64,000 nt of DNA. Origin: Verrucomicrobiota bacterium. GTDB lineage: Bacteria > Chlamydiota > Chlamydiia > Chlamydiales > Rhabdochlamydiaceae. Where the stretch lies: contig JAFEGH010000007.1 in NCBI GenBank assembly GCA_018240065.1, positions 62,001-126,000 on the forward strand. The letters run 5' to 3'. Below are positions 52,304-62,206 of this stretch, in pieces. Made by a program: the position numbers and the translations under genes. Each line of letters starts with the position of its first letter. The stretch's first letter is position 1. The notes beneath the pieces are model-generated. The model did not search any database. It was not told the origin of the DNA and saw only the letters and a list, made by a program, of their open reading frames with translations.

Positions 52304-53587
52304 CTATAGCTTATTTAAATAGTCTAGAATCAGGCTTTGCGCAATCTGTAAATTCCCGTCGGTATGAGCACTCGATATAAAGTGCGCCTCATAGGCCGAT
52401 GGCGACAAATAGACCCCTCTTTCGAACATGTGGCGGAAAAAGTGCTTGAACCGCTCTTCGTCCATTGCGGACAGGTCTTCCCTGCTCTCGACTTTATGAA
52501 CGCCGAAGAACAAGGTGAACATCGAACCTGCGCTCTGAACTGCGATCGGTAATTTTTTCCTTTCTATCGTCTTGCGGATCGGTTCGAGGAACTCTTCGAG
52601 CCTTTGTTCCAGGTCTGAGAAAAAGCCGCTCTTTTCGATCGTTCTCAACGTTTCGATTCCCGCGCACATCGCCAAAGGATTGCCCGAAAGAGTGCCTCCC
52701 TGATAGACAGGGCCGAGGGGGGCGATCATGTCCATGATCTCTTTTTTTCCCCCGAACGCTGCGGCGGGAAACCCGCCGCCGATGACCTTGCCAAGGCAGG
52801 TCATATCCGGCGTGATCTCGTAATACCCTTGCGCTCCATTTAGTCCGACCCGAAATCCGGTGATCACCTCATCGAAAATGAGGACAATCCCTTTCTTAGC
52901 TGTCTCTTCTCGAAGCATCTCCAAAAATTCTCTCTTTGCCGGAACGACGCCAATATTGCCGGCGACAGGTTCGAGCAGGACCGCCGCGATGTCGTCGCGT
53001 GACCTGATGAAGCTTCGAGCCGTCTGGATATCATTGAACGGCAGGGAAGCGGTCAGCTTGACAAGCTCTTCGGGGATTCCTTTCGATGAGGCCTCCGGAA
53101 GATGGCTGACCCCCGATCCCGCCTTAATGAGCAGGCTGTCGGAGTGGCCGTGAAAATGACCGTTGAATTTGACGATCACCGATTTGCCGGTAAAGCCGCG
53201 GGCGAGCCGGATCGCAGTCATCGTTGCCTCAGTGCCGGAGGAAACAAAGCGCAGCCTTTCGATGGAGGGAAGATGACGGACGATGATCTCTGCCAGCTCT
53301 TTTTCATAAGGCGTCGCAATCCCAAACGAAGACCCCCTCGCAAGCTGCTCCGCCGCTCTAATAATGACATGGTCGGGAGAATGGCCGAGGATGAGAGCTC
53401 CCCAGCTTTGGCAGAAATCAATGTAGCGATGCCCATCCACATCGCAGATCGTATCCCCTTTCCCTTCTCTTACAATGATCGGGGTCATCTCCATTCCTTT
53501 GAAGGAGCGTACGGGAGAATTCACTCCTCCGGGCATCAGGGCGCAGGAGTCGCGGTATAATATTTCTGTCTGGGGCCGCTGTCGCAT
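52304..53587 (-). CDS. hemL: Glutamate-1-semialdehyde 2,1-aminomutase
   Basis: A PLP enzyme that makes 5-aminolevulinate, the first committed step of heme synthesis by the C5 route. The 427-residue protein has PGGVNSPVRSFKG near the start, RFVSSGTEATMTAIRLARG for PLP phosphate binding, and the lysine in LGKVIGGGFPAAAFGG. I chose the ATG at 53587, with GGGAG upstream, over a TTG at 53602. It complements hemW in the window. Confidence 0.95.
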   Translation of the reverse strand: MRQRPQTEILYRDSCALMPGGVNSPVRSFKGMEMTPIIVREGKGDTICDVDGHRYIDFCQSWGALILGHSPDHVIIRAAEQLARGSSFGIATPYEKELAEIIVRHLPSIERLRFVSSGTEATMTAIRLARGFTGKSVIVKFNGHFHGHSDSLLIKAGSGVSHLPEASSKGIPEELVKLTASLPFNDIQTARSFIRSRDDIAAVLLEPVAGNIGVVPAKREFLEMLREETAKKGIVLIFDEVITGFRVGLNGAQGYYEITPDMTCLGKVIGGGFPAAAFGGKKEIMDMIAPLGPVYQGGTLSGNPLAMCAGIETLRTIEKSGFFSDLEQRLEEFLEPIRKTIERKKLPIAVQSAGSMFTLFFGVHKVESREDLSAMDEERFKHFFRHMFERGVYLSPSAYEAHFISSAHTDGNLQIAQSLILDYLNKL

Positions 53588-53772
53588 GAGATCATCTCCC
53601 AATTTTGAAGACTTTGATTCTGGGTGGTGTTTTTAATAGGGGGATAGGTTCACTTGTCAAAAAAGTCTGTGTCGCATTTTCAGGAAAACACTAAAAAAAC
53701 AAAAGAAGAAGTTGCATTGGAAATAGGGGGATCAATACCCTTTTTCATATCTGCACGTATAAAAAAAAATTG

Positions 53773-55548
53773 ATGTCTCGCCGAATTCTCTTTTCGACAC
53801 TTCTATTTTCGCTCATCCCGTTTGCTGCAATTGCAGGAGGCATTTCCTATAACGTCGAATTCGAAGGCTTGGACGACAGCAAGGCATTGAAAGAGATCAA
53901 ACTCGCCTCCCATCTGACCTCGCTGAAAAAACGGCCTCCCGCTTCGATCAATGCGCTCCGTTACCGCGCCGATTCCGACATCCCTTCCCTGCTCAAAGTC
54001 CTGCAGGCGCACGGCTACTATGAAGGGAAAGTCAATATCCAGATCCATGAGATTTACAACGACGTCAACGTGATCGTCATGATCGATCCGGGTCCGCGCT
54101 ACCGCCTGGAATCATTCGACATCCATCTTTACTGCCAGTCCCCTGAAACAACCAACGACTGCTGCCATGTGAGCCTGGGCGATGCCGGCGTGCAGCTGAA
54201 CAAACCAGCCCAAACCGAAGCGATCCTGGACGCAGAGCTCAAAGTGCTGCAAAGACTGTCCGAATGCGGCTATCCCCTGGCTAAAATCGAAAATCGGGAC
54301 GTGGTGGTCGACGGAAAGACGAAGGGAGTTCGAGTCAAGCTCGACGTCAAGACAGGGCAAAAGGCGGAATTCGGACCAACCGCCGTTGTCGGCGCCAAAC
54401 GCGTCAAGCCCCGCTATATCGAGCAGAAACTTCAGTGGGATGAAGGAGAGGAATATGACAGCCGCCTCGTCGATAAGACGCAAAACCTGCTTATCGACAG
54501 CGGCCTATTCAGCTCCGTTCTGATTTCTCATGAAGAGAACCTGTCCTCAAACGGAGAAATCCCTCTCAAGATCGAAGTCAGCGAGACCAAGCATAAAAGC
54601 GTGAACGTCGGGGTCAGCTACCAGACTGTGTTCGGACCGGGCGTTACGTTCGGCTGGGCCAACCGCAATGTAGGCGGCATGGGAAGGACATTGAGCTTCC
54701 AGGGCGACATCACACGGATCAGCCAGACAGGCGTCGCGACGTACCTGCATCCCGACTTCAACCGGATCGGCCAGGATATGATCGCGCAGGCGCAGGCCGC
54801 GCACGAAGATATCTTCGCCTATTCGATGCGCTCCTACAGCATCATGGACCGCTTTGAGAGACAGATCAACAGGCGGCTGCGCGGCGGGCTCGGGCTCAAA
54901 GGTGATCGTCTCTATGTGACCGAGAGCGTGCAGAACGGCAACTACTGGCTCCTGGAAATGCCGCTCTATATTCGCTGGAGTTCGGCCAACAGCCTCCTCA
55001 ACCCCACGCGGGGAGGAACCCTGGAATACACTGTGACGCCCGCGCTCAATGTCGCCGATTCGAGCGATTTCTACCTCACACAGCAATTCACCGGCAGCAT
55101 CTACAATGCGCTGGACGAGAAGGAAAAAATTGTACTGGCCCAGAAGCTCACGCTGGGTTTCATCTTCAGCAACGGACTGCCTGCAGTTCCGCTCTGCAAC
55201 CGATTTTTGGGCGGCACGGAGGCTGATTTGCGCGGCTATCGGTATAAAAGCGTCAGCCCGCTTGTCCACGGAAAACCGATCGGCGGAAGGTCGGCGATCT
55301 ACTACACGTTCGAAACCCGATTCCGCCTCACCAACACAATTGGACTGGTTCCCTTTTTCGATATGGGGAGCGTCTACACCACGGAATACCCGACACTGCA
55401 CGGAAAATGGTTCAAATCGGCAGGGCTTGGGTTCCGCTTTTTTACATTCATGGGTCCCTTCCGCGTCGATTTGGCCTTCCCGCTGGACCGCCGCAAGGAT
55501 ATCGATACTGCATACAAAGTGTTTGTGAGCATAGGTCAAATGTTCTAA
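53773..55548 (+). CDS. tamA: TamA-like outer membrane protein (Omp85 family)
   Basis: A 591-residue Omp85-superfamily protein. A signal peptide (residues 2-22, IPFAAIAGG) is followed by about three POTRA domains, including ALKEIKLASHL and GYYEGKVNIQI. A C-terminal beta-barrel follows, with the L6-type motif FLGGTEADLRGYRY and a final strand ending in an aromatic residue (KVFVSIGQMF). The size fits TamA (577 in E. coli) more than BamA (about 800). The directly following tamB gene supports this. It helps insert certain outer-membrane proteins and moves lipids. ATG 53773 is used; a TTG codon lies just before it. Confidence 0.9.
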   Translation: MSRRILFSTLLFSLIPFAAIAGGISYNVEFEGLDDSKALKEIKLASHLTSLKKRPPASINALRYRADSDIPSLLKVLQAHGYYEGKVNIQIHEIYNDVNVIVMIDPGPRYRLESFDIHLYCQSPETTNDCCHVSLGDAGVQLNKPAQTEAILDAELKVLQRLSECGYPLAKIENRDVVVDGKTKGVRVKLDVKTGQKAEFGPTAVVGAKRVKPRYIEQKLQWDEGEEYDSRLVDKTQNLLIDSGLFSSVLISHEENLSSNGEIPLKIEVSETKHKSVNVGVSYQTVFGPGVTFGWANRNVGGMGRTLSFQGDITRISQTGVATYLHPDFNRIGQDMIAQAQAAHEDIFAYSMRSYSIMDRFERQINRRLRGGLGLKGDRLYVTESVQNGNYWLLEMPLYIRWSSANSLLNPTRGGTLEYTVTPALNVADSSDFYLTQQFTGSIYNALDEKEKIVLAQKLTLGFIFSNGLPAVPLCNRFLGGTEADLRGYRYKSVSPLVHGKPIGGRSAIYYTFETRFRLTNTIGLVPFFDMGSVYTTEYPTLHGKWFKSAGLGFRFFTFMGPFRVDLAFPLDRRKDIDTAYKVFVSIGQMF

Positions 55549-55556
55549 CAGGTTAA

Positions 55557-58500
55557 ATGGATATGATTTTTCGGCTGTTTTTCAAAGTCTTGCGCCTGAT
55601 TGTGATTGCGATCATCGTCGCCCTGCTTATCTTCTGCGTCCTGTTTGCGGTCATGCAGTCAAAATGGGCCAAAGAGCAGGTGAAAGACAGGATCGCTTCC
55701 TATCTCCAAGATGCCGGCATTTCCGCCACAATCACTGAGCTAGACGGCCAGCCGCCGTTTACCTGGACGATCAAAGAAGCCGATCTTCAGCTGGGAGCAG
55801 ACCGCTCGCTCAAACTGTCCAATGTCAAATTCCGCTTCGCGATTCTTCCTCTTCTTAAAGGAAGGGTCGCCATCAATTACCTGAAAGTCGAAAACGCAGA
55901 ATATGCCTTTCATTTCGCAACGGAAGCCTCCGAACCATTGAGCATACAGGAAGGGAAAACGATGCTGCGCCAGCAGCTGGAAGACACTGTTCTGCCCTGT
56001 CAAGTCACCCTCAATCATTTTGCGATCGAGCGGATGACCCTCATCAACAAAGACAGCGGCTCAACACTGACCTTCGGGATGGCAGGAAAAGCAAAGATCA
56101 GGCAGGACATTCGCGAATTCGTACTCGACCTTACACTCTTTTCTCCTGACAAAAACAGGACTTATCTGGAAGCCGCGTTGAACGGAAGCAAGGAGAAGGA
56201 TTTTATCGAGACGAAGCTAAAAATAAACCTCGATTCCATCCCTGCTTTTCTCTCTTTGGGCCTGGATGGGAACATTGCAGCCGAATTCAACGTTAAAGGC
56301 CCTTGGACGACATGGAATGAGATCCTATACGACCTGCCTCGCACAAAAGACCCTCTGACCGGACTTGTAAAAGGGATGATCGGCGACACGCATGTCCAAA
56401 GCGCTCCGATCCTGAATAGAAATTGGAAATTCAAGGCCCAGTTCTCCTTAGCTTCGAGCGATGTGGCTAATATCCAGAACTTTTTGCTTCTCAGCGACCT
56501 GATCCACGTCAAGGGAAAGGCAGAACTGCACAGCGATCTTGAAAAAAGTAAAGCGCTGATCGCCTTCTCCATGCCAGATCTTTCACATCTCTCCCCTCTC
56601 GCTTCATTTCCCGTCTCCGGCAGCGCCCATGGAAAAGCATTTTATCAAGAAGGAAGCTTCAAGGCCTCATTCGACACTCAGGCGCTCACCTTGGAAAAAT
56701 TTGCCGCAGGCACAACGCGGACATTTATAAAGGGAAGCGTCGAGGCGGGAGAATGGGAAGCGGAAGTGAAACTCCAATCTGCCGACGCCGCTATCCCCTT
56801 TGAAAGTTCCTTTGCAGTGGAGTTCGTTCCCCAGACCTTTTTTTCCATCATCGACTTCCACTTAAGCGCCACCGATCTCTCACTATACGGATTCCTCTAC
56901 TATGATTTCGCAGACCATCTTTGGGACGGATCGCTCAAAGCAAATGTCGAGCACCTCGATAGATTCGGCATTTATCTGAAAGAAGAATCCTTAAACGGAG
57001 GTTTCTCGGCCGAGTTGAATCTCTCCGCATGGGAAGATGAGCAGAATGCATCGTGCGCCATCGTCGCGAGGAATATGCGCTACCGGGACATCCTCCTTGA
57101 CGACCTTACAATGAGCGCCGAGATCGAGAATCTGTTCAAGAGGCCTGAGGGAAAACTCAATCTGCTCGCCCAAAAGGTTTACACCCCCGGTTTCTACCTC
57201 GACAGATTAAACTTTGGCACCCGCTCGGACGAGGCCAACTGGCCTTTCTATATCGACACAACAGGGAGAGTTGAAAGCCCGTTCCAATGCTACGCAAAAG
57301 GGTTTTGGCAAAAAGAGAACCCCCTCTTCACCCTTGAGCTTACACAGCTTTCTGGAGAACTCTCAGACATCCCCTTCTCTCTGGACTATCCCTTTGAACT
57401 GGAATGGGGCGCCGACTATCTCAACTTGAGTCCCTTTGATTTCCGCATCGGCGACGGACATTTCTATTCGACATTCGAGCTCAGCCCGGTGCGCTCGGTT
57501 GGCAAATGGGAACTTGAACACTTCCCTCTTGAAATCCTAAGCTGCTTCCGCCCCAGGTTCGCATTAAATGGATACGTGACGACATCCGGGTTCATCGACG
57601 CAACGCCTGATAATATCGAAGGGGCGCTTCGAGCGGTCATCGAAGAAGCGGGCGTCCTGCATTACGGCAAAAAGGAACCGTTCCAAGCCAAAGGCTCGAT
57701 TCAGGTCCACCTGAACCAGAGCATTTGCCAGGTCCATACCGATTTGCACGCCACCGATGAGCAAGTTCTCGATTTTAATGCCACTCTCCCCATTGAATAC
57801 AGTCTCTTTCCATTCAAAATTTCATTCGACAAGGCTAAAAACACTTCCGCTGAGCTGGTCGCGGAAGGGAAACTGCAGGATCTGTTCGATTTTGTCAACA
57901 TGGGGACCAACCACTTTACCGGACTGCTCTCGTGCCGACTGTTCCTTTCGCAGACGCTTGCATTTCCCTCTCTGCAAGGCCAGTTGGAATTGCAAAACGG
58001 CACCTACGAAAACTATTTCACCGGGATCGATCTGCGCAATATCGACGCCCAGTTCGAGGCCCACAACGACGAAATCCATCTCGTAAGTATGAATGCAGGC
58101 GATGATAAATCGGGCGAGGTCACCGCCGCGGGTAAGATCTATCTTAAGCCCGATAAACACTTTCCCTACTCGTTCGAGGCGGAGATGCGCAAGCTCCACG
58201 CGCTGGGTTTTGATATGATCGATTGCGACCTGACAGGGCCTCTCTATCTGACCGGCGACACACAGAATATGTTCGCGCAAGGAAATCTGCTCATCGATGA
58301 GGCGAAAATCCAAATCACCGAGCGGTTGCCCTATGAGGTCTCCTCGCTTCCTGTCACCTATGTCAACCGCCCTCCCCATCTTGTTTCAAGGACCGTCTCT
58401 TCAGGACCGGGATTTGCTTTCCATATCGATCTGGAGCTGACCTCCGAGGGCCATGTTCTTGTCAAAGGAAGAGGTCTCAACGCCGAGCTCGAAGGCAACG

Positions 58501-59117
58501 TCCACCTGTACGGAACAAACACCAATATTGCCGCGAATGGGTCCCTCAAGTTGATCACAGGGGAATATGTCTTCTCAGGAAAAGTCTTCAAATTGACTGA
58601 AGGAGAGATCGTCTTCAACGACAAACCTACCCCTTCCGCCTACCTGAATATCAACGGCACGCTGAGTCTGCCAGACATCACCATCACGGCCATGATGCGC
58701 GGACCGCTCACATCCCCTCAGCTCACTTTCCAATCTAACCCACAGAAGCCGACCAGCTCGATCCTGGCTCTTATTCTGTTCAACAAAGACATCACCGAGA
58801 TCAGCCACCCTGAAGCGATCCAGCTTGCCAGCACGCTTGTCAGCCTTTCAGGGGGGGCTGGCCCCGACGTCCTCGAGTCGATCCGCAAAAGCATCGGGAT
58901 CGACCGTCTGAACATCGCTTCCAAACCAGGTTCGGATGAACTGGCTGTCCAGATCGGCAAATACCTCACGCGGGGCATCATGATCACCCTTTCACAAAGC
59001 GCGACAAGCAGCCAGGTGATCGTCGAAGTCGAACTTCCCAAAGGTTTCGTCTTCCAGGCAGAGACCCAGGAAGAGGAAGAAGGCAAGTTCTCTCTCAAAT
59101 GGAGAAAGAGTTACTAG
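55557..59117 (+). CDS. tamB: TamB-like translocation and assembly module protein
   Basis: An 1186-residue AsmA/TamB-family protein, anchored by an N-terminal membrane helix (about residues 5-30), with a long periplasmic repeat-rich beta body and the C-terminal DUF490 domain (GSLKLITGEYVFSGKVFKLTEGEI ... LALILFNKDITEISHPEAIQLASTLVSLSGG) that defines TamB. It bridges inner and outer membranes and is linked to phospholipid transport. It starts 9 bases after tamA. Its length is close to the E. coli protein. Confidence 0.92.
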   Translation: MDMIFRLFFKVLRLIVIAIIVALLIFCVLFAVMQSKWAKEQVKDRIASYLQDAGISATITELDGQPPFTWTIKEADLQLGADRSLKLSNVKFRFAILPLLKGRVAINYLKVENAEYAFHFATEASEPLSIQEGKTMLRQQLEDTVLPCQVTLNHFAIERMTLINKDSGSTLTFGMAGKAKIRQDIREFVLDLTLFSPDKNRTYLEAALNGSKEKDFIETKLKINLDSIPAFLSLGLDGNIAAEFNVKGPWTTWNEILYDLPRTKDPLTGLVKGMIGDTHVQSAPILNRNWKFKAQFSLASSDVANIQNFLLLSDLIHVKGKAELHSDLEKSKALIAFSMPDLSHLSPLASFPVSGSAHGKAFYQEGSFKASFDTQALTLEKFAAGTTRTFIKGSVEAGEWEAEVKLQSADAAIPFESSFAVEFVPQTFFSIIDFHLSATDLSLYGFLYYDFADHLWDGSLKANVEHLDRFGIYLKEESLNGGFSAELNLSAWEDEQNASCAIVARNMRYRDILLDDLTMSAEIENLFKRPEGKLNLLAQKVYTPGFYLDRLNFGTRSDEANWPFYIDTTGRVESPFQCYAKGFWQKENPLFTLELTQLSGELSDIPFSLDYPFELEWGADYLNLSPFDFRIGDGHFYSTFELSPVRSVGKWELEHFPLEILSCFRPRFALNGYVTTSGFIDATPDNIEGALRAVIEEAGVLHYGKKEPFQAKGSIQVHLNQSICQVHTDLHATDEQVLDFNATLPIEYSLFPFKISFDKAKNTSAELVAEGKLQDLFDFVNMGTNHFTGLLSCRLFLSQTLAFPSLQGQLELQNGTYENYFTGIDLRNIDAQFEAHNDEIHLVSMNAGDDKSGEVTAAGKIYLKPDKHFPYSFEAEMRKLHALGFDMIDCDLTGPLYLTGDTQNMFAQGNLLIDEAKIQITERLPYEVSSLPVTYVNRPPHLVSRTVSSGPGFAFHIDLELTSEGHVLVKGRGLNAELEGNVHLYGTNTNIAANGSLKLITGEYVFSGKVFKLTEGEIVFNDKPTPSAYLNINGTLSLPDITITAMMRGPLTSPQLTFQSNPQKPTSSILALILFNKDITEISHPEAIQLASTLVSLSGGAGPDVLESIRKSIGIDRLNIASKPGSDELAVQIGKYLTRGIMITLSQSATSSQVIVEVELPKGFVFQAETQEEEEGKFSLKWRKSY

Positions 59118-59138
59118 TGCCCGGGAGGCCGTTAATTC

Positions 59139-60905
59139 TCAACTCGCTATTTTGCACGACGTATTGCTGCCCCCGGCTTTGCAGATCGAAAAGAAGTCCG
59201 TAAACAATTGCTCAAGAATCAATTTCGATTCTTCAGCTGAGCAATCGGGTGAAAAATGGACCTCGGGAGCCTTTAAACACGCCGCGTATTCATAGGACTT
59301 GAGCTTACCGCTCACGGTCCATTCAATCGCCAGTTCCCCTCGAACGGTTTTCTCCCTCAAGATATGATAAGATTTCCTGTGAACGACCTTAAATTGCCCA
59401 TTGTCATATTCGATATTGTAGGAACCAATGACATCATGATTCAAGGCAAGGTGGCAGGCGCTCTCATCCTCGAAGCGGGCTTTTTTACGCCCCACATCCA
59501 ACAGAGACAGAGCACAAAGACCATAACTGCCAAAACACATTGCCTTTAAAAGGGATAATGAAGGGATCGAACTATGCTTCCCTTCCAGCAAATAGAGACG
59601 GGAATAGATGCGGATCAGCTCTTGCGAGACCTCTTTCCAATTCTGCTGCTTAAATGCTTCGCAATTGATCAAATGGGCGCCTATGTAATTGGTAAAGGGG
59701 CGCATTTGAGCTGGAAAATCAATTTCTTCATCTGGGATTTCATTGAGAACTAAGCCAATTTTAGCAGAAATATCCTCAGTACGGCCAGGGTCTTCGAAAA
59801 TTTTGCGCAGGCTTTTTGCAAGAAGCCCGGGCAACTTCTTTTTTAAAAATTTTGATTCAGGATCTTGTTCCATTGCAAAGAGCTGCCTTTGAGACTCTGC
59901 AGGTGGGGTAGGGCCGAGCTCCATTTTTTTTTCGAATTGAGAAATGAGCCATCCAATGAAACGAAATTCTCTTTGAGACTCGTCCAACTGCAATCCCTGG
60001 ATGTCGGGAATGGTCAGGCACTCGTTATTGAACCGGATGCTGTCTTGTGGGAACGGGCCATCGGAATAAAAAGCGCGAAACGACTCAGCAAATTCTTTGT
60101 AATTTTGAGCAAAAACAGGAACAGTGACAAGGTTCATTTGAGCAATGTCGAATCCCGTGGGGTACTCAATCGTCAGGTTTTGAAACGTCCTTCTCTTTTT
60201 TTCTAAAGGCAAAATGGTATCAATATGGGATTGAAATCTCTTTTTGACTGTAGCCCCGTCCGACTCGGCCGCTTTCCTCACAATGATCCATGCCCCTTCT
60301 TTACCGATGACTCGATATAAAAGATCAGATCCGCTGGTTGATTCCATCTTCAACTTTTCGAATTTTTTCCAAAATCCAACAGGACTCGTTTCCCCCGCAA
60401 AATCGCTTAAGAAAGAGTACTCGCTTACTCCAGAGAGCAATTCACAGGCCTTTTGAACCCTCTTTAAAATACTAGAATATTTCAAACAACGGTTGTAGAC
60501 ATCATCAATAAAAAAAGTCACTCTCTCATTTGAAAGGTCCGTTTTGACGACCCCTCTCACAAGGGCTGCATTAACTTTTTCCTTCCACCTGGAATAAGAA
60601 ACAACGGGAATGTCGATGCAATCGACAAAACGATCGAGCGGCACACGCACCGTAACGACCGAGACCTCATCGGGAAGCACCTGATATTTGGATTCGGCGT
60701 CCTTGGCTTTCCCAGTAACAGAATGACTAGAAGAAAGATGTGGCCGGTCTGACGTGGATCCTAATAATTGCGGAACTTTCCCTAGATTTAGACCCACGCT
60801 GTAGCTCCGACGCGTTTTTCTAGACTTCTGCTCGCGCGCAATAGGAAGAACTGTAGAGGAGGTAGCACTAGAATCTGAATGGGAGGCGGTTGCTTTAAGT
60901 GACAT
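59139..60905 (-). CDS. Candidate secreted effector, unknown family
   Basis: A 588-residue protein. I chose the ATG at 60905, preceded by AGGA at 9 bases; an in-frame start at 60956 has no such site. The first 85 residues are Ser/Arg/Thr-rich and look disordered, as in many type III substrates, and the rest is soluble and mixed alpha/beta with no membrane helix. No motif I know is present. It is convergent with tamB and sits next to the T3SS translocator cluster. Function unknown. Confidence 0.55.
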   Translation of the reverse strand: MSLKATASHSDSSATSSTVLPIAREQKSRKTRRSYSVGLNLGKVPQLLGSTSDRPHLSSSHSVTGKAKDAESKYQVLPDEVSVVTVRVPLDRFVDCIDIPVVSYSRWKEKVNAALVRGVVKTDLSNERVTFFIDDVYNRCLKYSSILKRVQKACELLSGVSEYSFLSDFAGETSPVGFWKKFEKLKMESTSGSDLLYRVIGKEGAWIIVRKAAESDGATVKKRFQSHIDTILPLEKKRRTFQNLTIEYPTGFDIAQMNLVTVPVFAQNYKEFAESFRAFYSDGPFPQDSIRFNNECLTIPDIQGLQLDESQREFRFIGWLISQFEKKMELGPTPPAESQRQLFAMEQDPESKFLKKKLPGLLAKSLRKIFEDPGRTEDISAKIGLVLNEIPDEEIDFPAQMRPFTNYIGAHLINCEAFKQQNWKEVSQELIRIYSRLYLLEGKHSSIPSLSLLKAMCFGSYGLCALSLLDVGRKKARFEDESACHLALNHDVIGSYNIEYDNGQFKVVHRKSYHILREKTVRGELAIEWTVSGKLKSYEYAACLKAPEVHFSPDCSAEESKLILEQLFTDFFSICKAGGSNTSCKIAS

Positions 60906-61587
60906 TGTTAATTTCCTATGTAGATTATCGAGAGGATTATATAAACCCTCATTCATAAGTGGTTGAAAAATCGCTGCTTCTAGCGCTGATTGGTATACTA
61001 TTCGAGTTTCTCTGCGACAATATTCTTGAACCCATAATTCAACTGAAACTTTTTATTAGGAAAGGTTCTAAGATCGGAGTGACCTTTATTCCGAACAAAC
61101 CGACTATTGAACATAATCCACAGAAAACTGTCCAGACGAAGTTCTTAAAGAGTTTGTCAGCGATGAGGAGATTCAAAACCTATTCAACTGTTTGCAAATG
61201 ATTTTCTACGTCCAAAAAGCTATGAAATTAAGGTAATCCTCAAGAACGAATTGTTTTTATTCTGCTAATAAATTCGAATGACGTGTGGACACAATCAAAA
61301 ACACTGCAATAATTAAAATAAATTATCTGATTTATTTAAAACATGTAAATCCGTAAAATTAGGACAAGGCACGGTAAATTCTACGTAGAAAACGACCTAA
61401 TTTTTGAAGCGGCATCTTTTTCCTATCGAAATCCCCATTCTCTCAGCGATTTAAAGACTGTAAATTCATCATTTTAATTGTCATTTTTTCGAGAAATTAA
61501 ACAAAAGATTTAATCTTTGTAAAGATTGCGTTTATGCATCCTCTTTGCTATGCTTAAATCGATTACAAATATCTAGAGGTTATATCT
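60906..61587. other. AT-rich spacer, possible gene remnant
   Basis: This stretch of about 680 bases between the divergent accessory gene and the T3SS operon is AT-rich, above all from 61200 on. A GTG-started 80-codon frame at 60959-61201 encodes a hydrophobic N-terminus and a basic tail, but lacks a ribosome site and any homolog I know; it may be a decayed gene. No RNA gene is seen. Confidence 0.4.
61526..61554 (+). promoter_or_regulatory. Candidate promoter of the T3SS translocator operon
   Basis: TTGCGT (61526-61531), a 17-base spacer and TATGCT (61549-61554) precede the ATG at 61588 by about 33 bases; AGAGG is the ribosome site. An AAAGAT/ATCTTT dyad lies just upstream. Confidence 0.4.
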
Positions 61588-62196
61588 ATGGGATTCATGG
61601 TGGGTGGTTCTAGGGATCTTCATCCAGGTCTTGAAATGGTGAATTGCTACAATAAGTACTTTGAGTATCAGGAAACCAAATTAAACGGCCTGATCGACAA
61701 GCTGGCTACTTCAAACATCGAGATTAAAATCATCTCCGATGTGATGAACAAGCTCTCTCATGGTAAGCAAAAAGACAAAAAAGCGGACTTCACGAACGAC
61801 GAGACCATGCGCCGCTACATCACCCATATCCACAAGAACAACCCGACGATTTTCGAAGACCTTGTCAAAGGGTTCCCTGAGCATCTTCCAGAAGATATGG
61901 ATGTCGATGCGCCCGCTGCTGCAAAACAAATTACTCTTGAAGACCACCTGGAAGAAAGCCTTAAAAACATCGACATGGGCCAAATCAAAATCGATGTCTT
62001 AACTGAAGAACAGATCGACGTCGTTATCCAGGGCCTCGACGGACAGCTGAAGATGCACTCTGCCGACCTTAACGAACATTTAATGAAGATCAACAACACT
62101 TACGACGACCGCGGACAAATGACGGAAAATGCCCGCCAGGTGATCAAGCAGGCAGGCGACTTCCTCGAGTCGATCAACCGCAAAATGGGCAAATAA
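61588..62196 (+). CDS. First protein of the T3SS translocator operon
   Basis: A 202-residue helical, acidic protein with no signal peptide or membrane segment. It lies 10 bases before an LcrH/SycD chaperone gene. In C. trachomatis a small hypothetical gene also accompanies the lcrH-copB-copD set (CT577 or CT863), so this may be its counterpart; sequence identity was not checked. A role as a secreted regulator or extra chaperone of the translocon is inferred from position. Confidence 0.6.
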   Translation: MGFMVGGSRDLHPGLEMVNCYNKYFEYQETKLNGLIDKLATSNIEIKIISDVMNKLSHGKQKDKKADFTNDETMRRYITHIHKNNPTIFEDLVKGFPEHLPEDMDVDAPAAAKQITLEDHLEESLKNIDMGQIKIDVLTEEQIDVVIQGLDGQLKMHSADLNEHLMKINNTYDDRGQMTENARQVIKQAGDFLESINRKMGK

Positions 62197-62206
62197 GAAT
62201 AGAACG

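Noticed and set aside
60959-61201. 80-codon plus-strand frame with GTG start, considered as a gene
   Set aside because: No ribosome site, no homolog I recognise and located in an AT-rich spacer; listed only as a possible remnant within the spacer entry.
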